This document shows, in pieces, positions 17,280 to 25,643 of a stretch of DNA of 29,847 nt; within the stretch, counting starts at the first letter, position 1, and every line of letters begins with the position of its first letter. Under the pieces are notes generated by a model that was not told the origin of the DNA, made no database searches, and saw nothing but the letters and a program-made list of their open reading frames with translations. Source of the DNA: SIG607 sp045614505 (lineage in GTDB: Bacteria; Bacillota; Clostridia; Oscillospirales; Acutalibacteraceae); NCBI GenBank assembly GCA_045614505.1, contig JAZLDA010000091.1, forward strand, positions 1-29,847, given 5' to 3'. A program made the position numbers and the translations under genes.

Positions 17280-18452
17280 TTAGTTTTTAATACTGTGATG
17301 CGGCGCGGGACTTGTTTCGTTCAGCGGCAGGAAGGTATAGCCGTTATTGAGGCCGTACTCTATTACTTTTGGTAAAGCCTGTCGGTGAGAAAGCTTGGTG
17401 TCGTGCATAAGTATGTTGTAGTAACCGTTGCCTAAATGACTTGTTATATTGTGGAATATTTTGTCAGGGTTGCTTGTAGATGTGTCCATAGAGTCCACGT
17501 TCCAGTCAAAATACGTGTATCCTCTTTCGGTGCACTCTGAGGCAATCTCGGTCATAATGCCCTGCTTATGTTTAGCGCTGACTAAGTTTGAAGAGCCGCC
17601 GGGGAAGCGTATAAGGGTAGTGGTCTTTCCTGTATATTGCTTTATAACAGAATTGATTTTATCAAGGTCGGCAAAATAGGAATCAGCACTTTTGTAAATC
17701 TCCCATTTGTGGGAATAGGTATGGGCGGCAACGGTGTGTCCTTCTTTGTGAATTCGCTCAATATAAGGAAAGCTTGTTTCGTGCTGACCTGTAACAAAGA
17801 AGGTCGCCTTCACGTTATATTGCTTTAAAATATCAAGCACGTAAGGGGTGTTAGGCGAGGGCCCGTCATCAAAGGTTAAGTAAATAACCTTTTTGCCGGG
17901 GTCAACAATAAACCTTACGGGTATTGTCTTTTCACTCTTGTTACCGCTTTTGTCTGTTACTGAAAGGATTATACTGTCTGCCGTGTCGGTGCGCTGAACA
18001 TTTGCGGTGCAGTCGCCGTCGACGTTGTCTTTAGCGGTGTAGGAAAGGTCAATTTCCGAAACGGGACTGCCTTTATATGTTTCGGCAACACCCTTCACCG
18101 TAATAACCGGAGCGGTGAGGTCGCACACATTTACGATGCGCGTTGCTTTTTTGGTGGTGTTCTTTCTTGTGACGGTGTATGTAAGGGTATAAGAGCCGAC
18201 TTTGTTTGTGTCAATTTCCCCGCTTATATTAACAGGGGAGAACTCGTTTTTTCCGTAATGAGCAGAAAAGCCCGGCTCGATATATTCCTCACCCACTGCA
18301 ACAGTTATTTCCTTTTCTCCCATAAGCTTTATGGAAAGCCTCGGGTAAAAGCAAACGGCGCAAATCACTGCAATAACGGCTGCAGTGATTGCCGTCAGCG
18401 CAATGCGTAGTCGTATGATTTTTAATTTGTTGCGTCTTTTTTGCATATCCAT
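17280..18452 (-). CDS. Polysaccharide deacetylase (NodB/CE4) with N-terminal anchor and Ig-like domains
   Basis: The 390-residue product has a basic N-terminus and one membrane helix (about 16-36). Two Ig-like domains of DUF5011 type (about 43-110 and 111-183) follow, marked by EITVAVGEEYIEPG and TDKSGN. The CE4/NodB domain (about 188-380) carries the family motifs: TFDDGP (193-198; D195, D196), HTYSH (H244, H248), RFPGG (282-286), DWNVDS (316-321) and ILMHD (H350). D and the two His are the known metal ligands, so the enzyme should be active. The likely substrate is N-acetylglucosamine in peptidoglycan (PgdA-like, lysozyme resistance), with another amino-sugar polymer possible. The second motif position has PGG where the family often has PPG. 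The start has GAGGG about 6 nt upstream on the minus strand. Confidence 0.88.
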   Translation of the reverse strand: MDMQKRRNKLKIIRLRIALTAITAAVIAVICAVCFYPRLSIKLMGEKEITVAVGEEYIEPGFSAHYGKNEFSPVNISGEIDTNKVGSYTLTYTVTRKNTTKKATRIVNVCDLTAPVITVKGVAETYKGSPVSEIDLSYTAKDNVDGDCTANVQRTDTADSIILSVTDKSGNKSEKTIPVRFIVDPGKKVIYLTFDDGPSPNTPYVLDILKQYNVKATFFVTGQHETSFPYIERIHKEGHTVAAHTYSHKWEIYKSADSYFADLDKINSVIKQYTGKTTTLIRFPGGSSNLVSAKHKQGIMTEIASECTERGYTYFDWNVDSMDTSTSNPDKIFHNITSHLGNGYYNILMHDTKLSHRQALPKVIEYGLNNGYTFLPLNETSPAPHHSIKN

Positions 18453-18481
18453 TTTAATCCCTCGAAGACTATAGTATAATA

Positions 18482-18510
18482 ATTATATGTGCCATTTGTC
18501 GAAATTTCAA
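18482..18510 (-). promoter_or_regulatory. Promoter of the deacetylase gene (minus strand)
   Basis: Read on the minus strand: TTGAAA (18510-18505), a 17-nt spacer and TATAAT (18487-18482), about 30 nt before the start codon. Confidence 0.7.
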
Positions 18511-18565
18511 TGAAAAAATTTAATTGTAATATTTTGTCACATTTTCTCTTAAAAAAGCGGTCTAC

Positions 18566-18592
18566 TTGCAAAAATGAATGTAATATGATAAT
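18566..18592 (+). promoter_or_regulatory. Possible promoter of pth-mfd
   Basis: TTGCAA (18566-18571), a 15-nt spacer and GATAAT (18587-18592), just before the pth ribosome binding site. The short spacer makes this weak; TATAAT at 18475-18480 is an alternative -10 with a poor -35. Confidence 0.3.
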
Positions 18593-18617
18593 ATTAAATG
18601 ACGAGAGGATGATTGGA

Positions 18618-19217
18618 ATGTTCTTTAAAAAGAAAAGTCAAGACAGTGTATATGATATGCTGCTTGTAGGTCTGGGAAATCCCGGCGAGCAGTATCAAAA
18701 CACCCGACATAACGCGGGCTTTCAGGTTATTGATGCTTTTTGCAAAAAACATTCTGTCAGTCTTACTAAAAATAAGTACAAGGCTCTCTTTGGAGAAGTT
18801 ACAGTGCAGGGAAAAAGAGTGCTGGTGGCAAAGCCTCAGACCTTTATGAATCTGTCGGGTGAGGCGGTAAGCGCCATTGTAAACTTCTATAAAATCCCAA
18901 AAAGCAGTATACTCATAGTATCAGATGACATTTCCCTTGCCCCCGGCAAATTGAGAATCAGAACAAAGGGCAGCGCCGGCGGACAAAACGGACTGAAAAA
19001 TATTATCGAGCATCTTTCTACCGATGAATTTGCAAGGATAAAAATGGGAGTGGGCGACAGACCCAGCCGCGACAGTGACCTTGCAAACTGGGTGCTGGGG
19101 AGAATGAATGAAGAGGAAAAGAAGCTTTTTGATGAGGCAAAAGAAAATGCCGTAAAGGCGATTGAAACTATTTTGAGGGACGGTGTTGACTCGGCGATGA
19201 ACCGATATAACCGCTGA
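18618..19217 (+). CDS. pth: Peptidyl-tRNA hydrolase
   Basis: Releases tRNA from peptidyl-tRNA dropped by stalled ribosomes. The frame is open from 18489, but the ATG at 18618 has AGAGGA (18604-18609) 8 nt upstream and gives a normal length of 199 residues. Family residues are all present: N21 in GLGNPG, catalytic H31 in RHNAGF, N78 in FMNLSG, D103 in SDDISLAPG, N124 in GGQNGLKNI. About 13 residues precede the first core strand (MLLVGLGNPG), slightly more than in E. coli. The stop codon TGA (19215-19217) overlaps the ATG of mfd by one base, so the two genes are translationally coupled, the usual pth-mfd order in Firmicutes. Confidence 0.96.
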   Translation: MFFKKKSQDSVYDMLLVGLGNPGEQYQNTRHNAGFQVIDAFCKKHSVSLTKNKYKALFGEVTVQGKRVLVAKPQTFMNLSGEAVSAIVNFYKIPKSSILIVSDDISLAPGKLRIRTKGSAGGQNGLKNIIEHLSTDEFARIKMGVGDRPSRDSDLANWVLGRMNEEEKKLFDEAKENAVKAIETILRDGVDSAMNRYNR

Positions 19218-22200
19218 TGAAAAAACAGTTTGAATTTTTAAACCGCATTTTAAACCGTGACTCTGACTATCAAAGCCTTGTTTCCTGTATTAACGGCGGC
19301 GCTGTTCCTGCAGTGTGTACCGGACTTTCGGGGATCCACAAGGCGTTACTGCTGGCAAGCGTGTCAAGAGAAACAAAGTTGCCCATTACGGTGGTGACCT
19401 CAGGTGAAGCAGAGGCGCATGCGCTGTGGAGTGACCTATCTGCTCTCGGAGTAGATGCACTGCATTTTCCCTCCCGCGATTACCGCTTTGCAGGAGTGCT
19501 GAGTGAGTCAAGAGAGTACGAGCATAAGAGAATACACACCCTGTCTGCTCTTGCAGACGGGGATTTTGACGTGCTTGTTTTAGCCGTTGATGCCGCAATT
19601 CAGTACACCGTTCCCATGTCTTCATTAAAGGAAAATTCCTTTACCCTTAATGTGGGAGAAACCTATGACTTAAATACTCTTGCCGCGCGCCTTGTGTCTG
19701 CAGGCTATGTAAGAAGCGAAATGGTGGAGGGAGCAGGTCAGTTTTCGGTACGCGGCGGTATACTGGACGTTTTTACCACAAGCTCCGCACTGCCTCACAG
19801 AATAGAATTCTGGGGTGACGAAATCGACAGTATCTCGTTTTTTGAGACCGAGACCCAGCGTAGAAGTGACGGGGTGGACAGCTTAGTTGTTACCCCCGCC
19901 TGCGAAGTGCTCTGCACCGATGACGAGCTGAGAACAATAATAAATAGACTTCTTTCTGATAAAAGGCTTACCGACTTAAGGCGCGCGCGTCTTGCAAAGG
20001 ACCTTGATGAACTGGTAGGTGGAATGTTCTGCTCCTTTGACAGGTATCTGCCCTTTATTTATCCCGAGCACCCCACCGTTCTCGACTACATTGAGGACAC
20101 GGTAATTTTCCTCACCGAGAGCGGAAATATTTCCGAACATCTCAAAAACATACGCTGGCAATTAAACGAGGATGTTTCCCGCCTTTTGGAGGAAGGTTAT
20201 ATGGGACGAGAGGGCGAAAACTTCCTTCTTTCAGATAATGAACTTTACGGTAGACTCTCAAGAGGGATTATCCTTGACAGCTTCGCACGCAACCGTTATG
20301 AAATAAATCCCAAAACACTGCTTCATTTCAATGTAAAGCGTTCCTCTCCTTGGAACGGAGACCCCGAGATACTGAGAGAAGACCTTGATTATATTCTTTC
20401 CTCAGGCGGTAGCGCCGTGGTGCTTTGCGCCAATGAAAAGGCAGGTAAAATACTGGCTGAGGATTTAAGCAACGCAGGACTGCCTGCGCGGTTTTTATCA
20501 GAGATAGAAGAACCTGCTTCGGGTGTGACCGTCACGGTAGGAGCTCTTTCGGGCGGATTTGAGCTTGTGGAGAGCAGGTTTATGCTGGTGACGGGCAGAG
20601 GCGCTGTTACTGCGGCTAAAAAAACCGTGCGTCGACCAAAAGACAGCAGAGCGGTGGGCAGTCTCGACGAATTAAAGCCGGGCGATTTGGTTGTGCATAC
20701 CGCCCACGGTATAGGTGTTTTCAGCGGAATAGAGCATATCACCAATCAGGGGATAACCAAGGATTATATAAAAATAAAATACGCTGGGCAGGATGTTCTT
20801 TATGTTCCCGTTACTCAGCTTGATTTGGTTTCCCGTTATATCGGAGCCGATGCAGAGGGTATAAAACTGAATAAGCTGGGCTCTGCAGAATGGCAGAAGA
20901 CCCGTACGAGGGTGAAAAAGGCTGTAAAGGATATGGCAAAACAGCTCACCGCTCTTTATGCCAAAAGAATGTCGGCAAAGGGTTACGCCTTTTCTGCTGA
21001 CACTGATTTGCAGAATAACTTTGAGCGCCGCTTCCCCTATGAGGAGACCGAGGACCAGTTAAGATGCATCAGTGAAATAAAGGCTGATATGGAACGGAGC
21101 GTTCCCATGGACCGTCTCCTTTGCGGTGACGTTGGCTTCGGTAAGACCGAGGTTGCACTGCGCGCCGCCTTTAAGTGTATATGCGAGGGCAAGCAGTGCG
21201 CTCTCCTTGTGCCCACCACAATTCTTGCTTGGCAACACTATAATACTGCGCTGAGAAGAATAGGCGAGCTTCCGGTAACTGTAAAACTTCTCTCCCGCTT
21301 CGTTTCCCCAAAACAGCAGGAAAAGACTGTAAGTGAATTGGCTAAGGGCAGGGTGGATATGGTAATAGGTACCCACCGCCTTATTTCCAAGGATGTGAAG
21401 TTTAAGGACTTAGGACTTGTTATAATAGATGAGGAACAGCGCTTCGGTGTAGCTCAGAAGGAACGCCTTAAAGAGCTTTACCCGTATGTGGATATTCTCA
21501 CCCTTTCCGCAACCCCCATTCCGAGAACTTTAAATATGGCAATGACAGGACTTCGCGATATGTCCAGTATTGATGAAGCCCCGGGTGAGCGGCACCCCGT
21601 ACAGACATATGTTTTAGAGCAAAGCAATTCCATTCTTTACGATGCCATAAGAAAGGAGCTTCGCCGCGGCGGTCAGGTTTATTATCTGCACAACAGAGTG
21701 GAGTCTATAGAAAAGGTTGCCGCCCGAATTAAGACCGCCATTCCCGAGGCGCGTGTTGAGGTTGCTCACGGTAAAATGAATGAGGAGACCCTCTCGGGGG
21801 TTTGGCAGAGGCTTATTGAACAGGAAATAGACATTCTTGTCTGCACCACCATTATTGAGACGGGTGTGGATGTTGCAAATGTAAACACCCTTATAATTGA
21901 AGATGCCGACCGAATGGGACTTTCTCAGCTTCATCAGCTCAGAGGCAGAGTGGGAAGATCAAGCAGACGTGCCTTTGCTTATTTCTGCTTCCGCACAGGA
22001 AAGGTGCTGAATGAGGATGCGGTCAAACGCCTTGAAGCTGTAAGAGAATTCACCGAATTCGGCTCGGGCTTTAAAATTGCGATGCGCGACCTTGAAATAA
22101 GAGGCGCGGGCAGTGTGCTGGGCGGCGCCCAACACGGCAATATGGAAGCGGTAGGCTATGATATGTATCTTAAACTGCTTGGTGACGCCATGAAGGAGGA

Positions 22201-22648
22201 CAGCGGGGAAGAATTAAAACCCGACACAGTGTGTACCATTGACCTTAATGTGCCGGCTCACATTCCCGAGAGTTATATTGTCAGCCTTCCTGCAAGACTG
22301 GGTATTTATAAGCGCATAGCCGATATTGTGGACGAAAATGATGTCAGCGACGTCATCGACGAACTTTGTGACCGCTTCGGCGAGCCGCCGAAAACCGTTA
22401 TGGGACTTATTGATATTGCCCTCCTTAGAAATAAGGCAAATGCGGCGGGTATATATGAGATTGCCCGCGAGGGTAACGACGTGGTGCTTCGTATGAATGC
22501 TTTTAATCAGGATACCTTCTTAAAGCTGGGAAGCGTTTTTGCAGACAGAATGAGACTTCTTTCGTCCGAGATTCCCACCATTGCCGTAAAACCCAAAAAG
22601 GCACAGAATCTGTCGTCTGTCATCAAAGAAATCGTCACTGCTCTTTAA
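19217..22648 (+). CDS. mfd: Transcription-repair coupling factor
   Basis: Full-length 1143-residue Mfd. It displaces RNA polymerase stalled at DNA lesions and recruits UvrA. The UvrB-like N-terminal region (about 1-470) includes LHFPSRDYRF and GGILDVFTTS. The RNA-polymerase-interacting domain (about 486-545) carries LKPGDLVVHTAHGIGVFSGI and VLYVPVTQLDLVSRYIG. The RecG-like motor has Walker A GDVGFGKT (637-644), DEEQ (738-741), SATPIPRTL (about 764) and, in its second lobe, ETGVDVANVNTLIIEDADR and QLRGRVGRS. The C-terminal TRCF domain (about 1000-1110) with DRFGEPP masks the UvrA-binding surface. The start overlaps the pth stop by one base and has no strong ribosome binding site of its own. 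No terminator is seen at its 3' end. Confidence 0.97.
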   Translation: MKKQFEFLNRILNRDSDYQSLVSCINGGAVPAVCTGLSGIHKALLLASVSRETKLPITVVTSGEAEAHALWSDLSALGVDALHFPSRDYRFAGVLSESREYEHKRIHTLSALADGDFDVLVLAVDAAIQYTVPMSSLKENSFTLNVGETYDLNTLAARLVSAGYVRSEMVEGAGQFSVRGGILDVFTTSSALPHRIEFWGDEIDSISFFETETQRRSDGVDSLVVTPACEVLCTDDELRTIINRLLSDKRLTDLRRARLAKDLDELVGGMFCSFDRYLPFIYPEHPTVLDYIEDTVIFLTESGNISEHLKNIRWQLNEDVSRLLEEGYMGREGENFLLSDNELYGRLSRGIILDSFARNRYEINPKTLLHFNVKRSSPWNGDPEILREDLDYILSSGGSAVVLCANEKAGKILAEDLSNAGLPARFLSEIEEPASGVTVTVGALSGGFELVESRFMLVTGRGAVTAAKKTVRRPKDSRAVGSLDELKPGDLVVHTAHGIGVFSGIEHITNQGITKDYIKIKYAGQDVLYVPVTQLDLVSRYIGADAEGIKLNKLGSAEWQKTRTRVKKAVKDMAKQLTALYAKRMSAKGYAFSADTDLQNNFERRFPYEETEDQLRCISEIKADMERSVPMDRLLCGDVGFGKTEVALRAAFKCICEGKQCALLVPTTILAWQHYNTALRRIGELPVTVKLLSRFVSPKQQEKTVSELAKGRVDMVIGTHRLISKDVKFKDLGLVIIDEEQRFGVAQKERLKELYPYVDILTLSATPIPRTLNMAMTGLRDMSSIDEAPGERHPVQTYVLEQSNSILYDAIRKELRRGGQVYYLHNRVESIEKVAARIKTAIPEARVEVAHGKMNEETLSGVWQRLIEQEIDILVCTTIIETGVDVANVNTLIIEDADRMGLSQLHQLRGRVGRSSRRAFAYFCFRTGKVLNEDAVKRLEAVREFTEFGSGFKIAMRDLEIRGAGSVLGGAQHGNMEAVGYDMYLKLLGDAMKEDSGEELKPDTVCTIDLNVPAHIPESYIVSLPARLGIYKRIADIVDENDVSDVIDELCDRFGEPPKTVMGLIDIALLRNKANAAGIYEIAREGNDVVLRMNAFNQDTFLKLGSVFADRMRLLSSEIPTIAVKPKKAQNLSSVIKEIVTAL

Positions 22649-22664
22649 TGCTCACAAAAAATGA

Positions 22665-22693
22665 TAGACTTTTTAATGTTTATATATTATAAT
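22665..22693 (+). promoter_or_regulatory. Promoter of the PrsA-like lipoprotein gene
   Basis: TAGACT (22665-22670, 4 of 6 consensus), a 17-nt spacer and TATAAT (22688-22693), 37 nt before the start. The gene may therefore be expressed apart from pth-mfd. Confidence 0.5.
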
Positions 22694-22730
22694 AAATATA
22701 ATTGTTAATAGCTTTTAGGAGGAACGAATA

Positions 22731-23813
22731 ATGAAGAAGTTTAAATCTTTACTTGCTGTTATTTTAGTGCTCTTGCTTATGTTTTCCTTTACCGGATGTA
22801 TCCATAAGCAAAACGAAATTGCAGTGGAAGTGGGCAACACAAAGTTCACCGCCGCACAGTATTCATACGCATTGCTTATGGCTGATTCCGAGGCACAGTC
22901 TCTGGTTGACGAGCAGCTTAAAGAGGCAGGCACTGACACTTCTGTAACAGCGGTTGATTATTATGCTCAAAAAATCGAGGACACGGATTATGTTACATGG
23001 GTAGAAAACCGCGCCATTGAAATGCTTAGCGAGTATGCTGCTTATGAACAGCATTTCACTGAAGCAGGTCTTACCCTTGATGATGAAGCAAAGTCTGAAA
23101 TCGAATCCTATGCAGAGTATTATTATCCCTACTATCAGGCGGTTTATGAGGCTAACGGCATAGCAAAAGAGACCTATATAAAGATGCTCACCTATGATAT
23201 TTATGCTGATGAATACTTTACTTATCTTTACGGTAAAGAGGGCAGTAAGGAAATCCCTGCTGAGGATGTAAATAAGGCGTTTTCCGAGTCCTACCGTATA
23301 GCTCTCGTTTTACAGACCGATGTTACCGAAATGGAGGAGGCTGACCTTAATAACGCAAAGGCAGACCTTGAGCATTATAAAGAGCATCTCGAAAAAGGCG
23401 AAAGCATTGTAGATGTATATAACGAGTTCAATGGTTTAAGTGAAGAAACAGCCGAAACAGGTAATTCTCCCGCCGAAGATGAAGCAGATGTTGTAAGCAT
23501 TCTTGCAGACCCCGAATTTGACTCAGGCTACGGCATTGACTTCTGGACTGATGTTAAGGATATTACTGCAGGCAAAGCTCAAATTCTCGAAGCAGAGCAA
23601 GACGGCACAAGCTATCTGCGTCTTGTATATATAGTTGAAATAGCCGAGGATGACACCTCTTATGTTGAGCAGATGGATGCAAACATCCGTTGGGTGCTCA
23701 AAAATGAAGAATTTAAGGCTGACATTTCTGCTTTTGCCTCAGGAATGAATGTAGTAAAGAATAAATACGCCATGAGCGCATTTAAGGTTAAGGATATTGA
23801 CTACGGCGAATAA
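22731..23813 (+). CDS. PrsA/SurA-like chaperone lipoprotein without a clear PPIase domain
   Basis: The 360-residue product begins 7 nt after AGGAGGA (22717-22723). The signal peptide ends FSFTGC, so C23 should be lipidated. The next part (NEIAVEVGNTKFTAAQYSYAL) matches the start of SurA/PrsA-type foldases, in which a beta strand is followed by a helical chaperone domain; a long acidic Tyr/Glu-rich helical region follows. In related proteins a parvulin peptidyl-prolyl isomerase domain sits in the second half. Here SYRIALVLQ (about residue 188) stands where the A-x-H-I-L-V strand would be, and I see no convincing parvulin core. It is also shorter than I would expect with two complete domains. 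In many Clostridia a PPIC-type foldase gene follows mfd, so context supports the call. Likely role: folding of secreted proteins at the membrane. Confidence 0.65.
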   Translation: MKKFKSLLAVILVLLLMFSFTGCIHKQNEIAVEVGNTKFTAAQYSYALLMADSEAQSLVDEQLKEAGTDTSVTAVDYYAQKIEDTDYVTWVENRAIEMLSEYAAYEQHFTEAGLTLDDEAKSEIESYAEYYYPYYQAVYEANGIAKETYIKMLTYDIYADEYFTYLYGKEGSKEIPAEDVNKAFSESYRIALVLQTDVTEMEEADLNNAKADLEHYKEHLEKGESIVDVYNEFNGLSEETAETGNSPAEDEADVVSILADPEFDSGYGIDFWTDVKDITAGKAQILEAEQDGTSYLRLVYIVEIAEDDTSYVEQMDANIRWVLKNEEFKADISAFASGMNVVKNKYAMSAFKVKDIDYGE

Positions 23814-23820
23814 AAAGACC

Positions 23821-23854
23821 AAAACCGGAAGCAACGCTTCCGGTTTTGTTTTTT
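23821..23854 (+). terminator. Intrinsic terminator after the PrsA-like gene
   Basis: 12-bp stem AAAACCGGAAGC (23821-23832) with GCTTCCGGTTTT (23836-23847), loop AAC, then G and six T. Confidence 0.9.
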
Positions 23855-24018
23855 AGATGAGGCAAAAATCAGGAAAACAGGTTTATTTATGAGATAATAT
23901 GGTCGAATAAATTACATTATTTGGCATATATGTGCATTTTTTGCCTCTTAAATTATGCAAAGTATATAAAAAGTGATGTGTATTTTTGTAAAAAACTGAA
24001 GATATTTTGGTTTAGGTA

Positions 24019-24046
24019 TTGCAAATTTCTCAAAAAAGATTATAAT
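24019..24046 (+). promoter_or_regulatory. Promoter of the first solute-binding protein gene
   Basis: TTGCAA (24019-24024), a 16-nt spacer and TATAAT (24041-24046). The same -35, spacer length, -10 and following GTA occur before the paralogue at 25,644. Confidence 0.75.
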
Positions 24047-24084
24047 GTACTTAGCTAAATTTCATATAAAAGGAGAAAATGGCT

Positions 24085-25431
24085 ATGTTAAAAAGAATTA
24101 TAACTGTTCTTCTCTGCGTGGCAATGTTGCTTTCTATGTGCGCACTTGCCGGTTGCAAAGGAGAAAAAAAGGAATCGGGTAACACCCCTGTTCAGAGCGG
24201 CGTAAGTGACGACGAAGAATTCTTCCTCGATATGCCCGATGAACTTCGCGGAACTACCGTTAAGTTTGCTACCTGGATCGACCATACTGCTACAGATACA
24301 GCTATGTGTATTACTGGCTTTGAAAATACCACCGGTATGGAGCTGGAGCTTGTTCAGGTTAACCAGGCTGACTACATTAGTAAGCTTATCGGCCTTATCG
24401 GTTCAGACCAGGCTCCCGACGTTGTAGTTGATGTATATGAGTTCCCCAGAAGCCTTAATATTCTTATGCCTCTGGAGAAGGAGACTACCGGCCTTGATGT
24501 TACCGACCCCTTCTGGGATCAGGATGTGGTTAAGACCTACACCGTTGGTAAGTATACTTACCTCGTAAACGGCGAGAATTCTTCCTGGAATTTGGCTGGT
24601 CATTTAACCTACTTCAACAAACCCTTGCTTGAAGAGAACGGTATCACAACTCCTTCCGAGCTCGTCGCTCAGAACAAGTGGAATGTTGATACAATGTGGA
24701 CCCTTATGGAGCAGATAAAGTCTGCTTGCGGCTTATCCCGTCCCGGTACAACTATTGCATTTGACTCCTGGATTTCTATGTATGGCGGAAATCAGATGAA
24801 GTGGGATCCCGCAAAGAATGAATTTGTTACCACCATTAAGGATGAAAACGTTCGAAAAGCAGTTGAGTACCTTATGGAAGGTAAGGAAGCAGGCCTGCTT
24901 AATATCGTTGATAACCACGATAACGATATCACCAGCGGCAACTGTGCTCTCCAAATCTGCGGTGCTTACGGTCTGAGAAAGAACCCCGGCTGGTTCTTCG
25001 AAATGGACGCAGATGACCTCGGCTTCGAAGTTCTCCCCAAGCTCAATGCTGCTGACGAGGACTATCCCTACTCTTGTTCTACCCGTGCTTACGGTATCTG
25101 CAAGGGCTCTAAAAATCCCAAGGGCGCTGCTTACTTCCTGAGATACTTCCTCAATGAAGCTCACTATGATATGAATCAGATGTTCAAGAACGATGCAGCC
25201 AGAGATATGTATCTCAAGCTCCGTGAAAATCAGGATATGAACAATCCTACCTTTACATCAGGAATTGCTCACGTAACCGATCCTAACTACCAATCTATCG
25301 AAGCGGTTAAGGATTTAATTAATGGTACTTCTGCTCAGGTAGCTGTTAACCTTGATAAATCCTACAATGTGTGCGAAGGTCTTGTTGCTTCCGCTAACAA
25401 GCTTGTTAAGGATGTTATTGACGCTCAGTAA
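24085..25431 (+). CDS. ABC transporter extracellular solute-binding lipoprotein (family 1), copy 1
   Basis: Captures a substrate, probably an oligosaccharide, outside the cell for an ABC importer. The ATG at 24079 is only 3 nt from AGGAG. The ATG at 24085 has a 9-nt spacer and matches the paralogue's start exactly, giving 448 residues. The signal peptide ends CALAGC, so C24 should be lipidated. The mature part has the family-1 binding-protein layout: LRGTTVKFATWIDH, a first lobe with GSDQAPDVVVDVYEFPRSL, a hinge region near LTYFNKPLLEENG, and a C-terminal lobe with TRAYGICKGSKNPKGAAYFL. It is strongly similar along its whole length to the next gene (a tandem duplicate). No permease or ATPase gene is adjacent; it is monocistronic, with its own promoter and terminator. 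The substrate is unknown. Confidence 0.88.
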   Translation: MLKRIITVLLCVAMLLSMCALAGCKGEKKESGNTPVQSGVSDDEEFFLDMPDELRGTTVKFATWIDHTATDTAMCITGFENTTGMELELVQVNQADYISKLIGLIGSDQAPDVVVDVYEFPRSLNILMPLEKETTGLDVTDPFWDQDVVKTYTVGKYTYLVNGENSSWNLAGHLTYFNKPLLEENGITTPSELVAQNKWNVDTMWTLMEQIKSACGLSRPGTTIAFDSWISMYGGNQMKWDPAKNEFVTTIKDENVRKAVEYLMEGKEAGLLNIVDNHDNDITSGNCALQICGAYGLRKNPGWFFEMDADDLGFEVLPKLNAADEDYPYSCSTRAYGICKGSKNPKGAAYFLRYFLNEAHYDMNQMFKNDAARDMYLKLRENQDMNNPTFTSGIAHVTDPNYQSIEAVKDLINGTSAQVAVNLDKSYNVCEGLVASANKLVKDVIDAQ

Positions 25432-25455
25432 TAAGTTTGCTGCTGAATAAATACT

Positions 25456-25490
25456 AAAGCGAGATACACCAATGTGTGTCTCGCTTTTTT
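25456..25490 (+). terminator. Intrinsic terminator after solute-binding protein copy 1
   Basis: AAAGCGAGA (25456-25464) pairs with TCTCGCTTT (25479-25487). The stem extends through a T-G wobble and ACAC/GTGT to a CAAT loop, and T-run follows. Confidence 0.9.
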
Positions 25491-25579
25491 ATATATAAAG
25501 ACGGATTGGCAAATTTAGTATATTAAATCGCTTGTTAAAACGCAAACATTGCAAAAATAAACCATTTTGATTTTTTTTA

Positions 25580-25607
25580 TTGCAAAGTTAACAATTTGTG
25601 TTATAAT
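25580..25607 (+). promoter_or_regulatory. Promoter of the second solute-binding protein gene
   Basis: TTGCAA (25580-25585), a 16-nt spacer and TATAAT (25602-25607), the same arrangement as the copy-1 promoter. Confidence 0.75.
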
Positions 25608-25643
25608 GTAGGAAGTAATTTTATATAAAAGGAGAAAAACGCT

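Noticed and set aside
18489..18617. N-terminal extension of peptidyl-tRNA hydrolase
   Set aside because: It would overlap the divergent promoter region, has no ribosome binding site and adds residues absent from the family; the ATG at 18618 fits much better.
24079..24084. ATG at 24079 as start of solute-binding protein copy 1
   Set aside because: It is only 3 nt from the Shine-Dalgarno; the paralogue has a 9-nt spacer and begins at the position equal to 24085.
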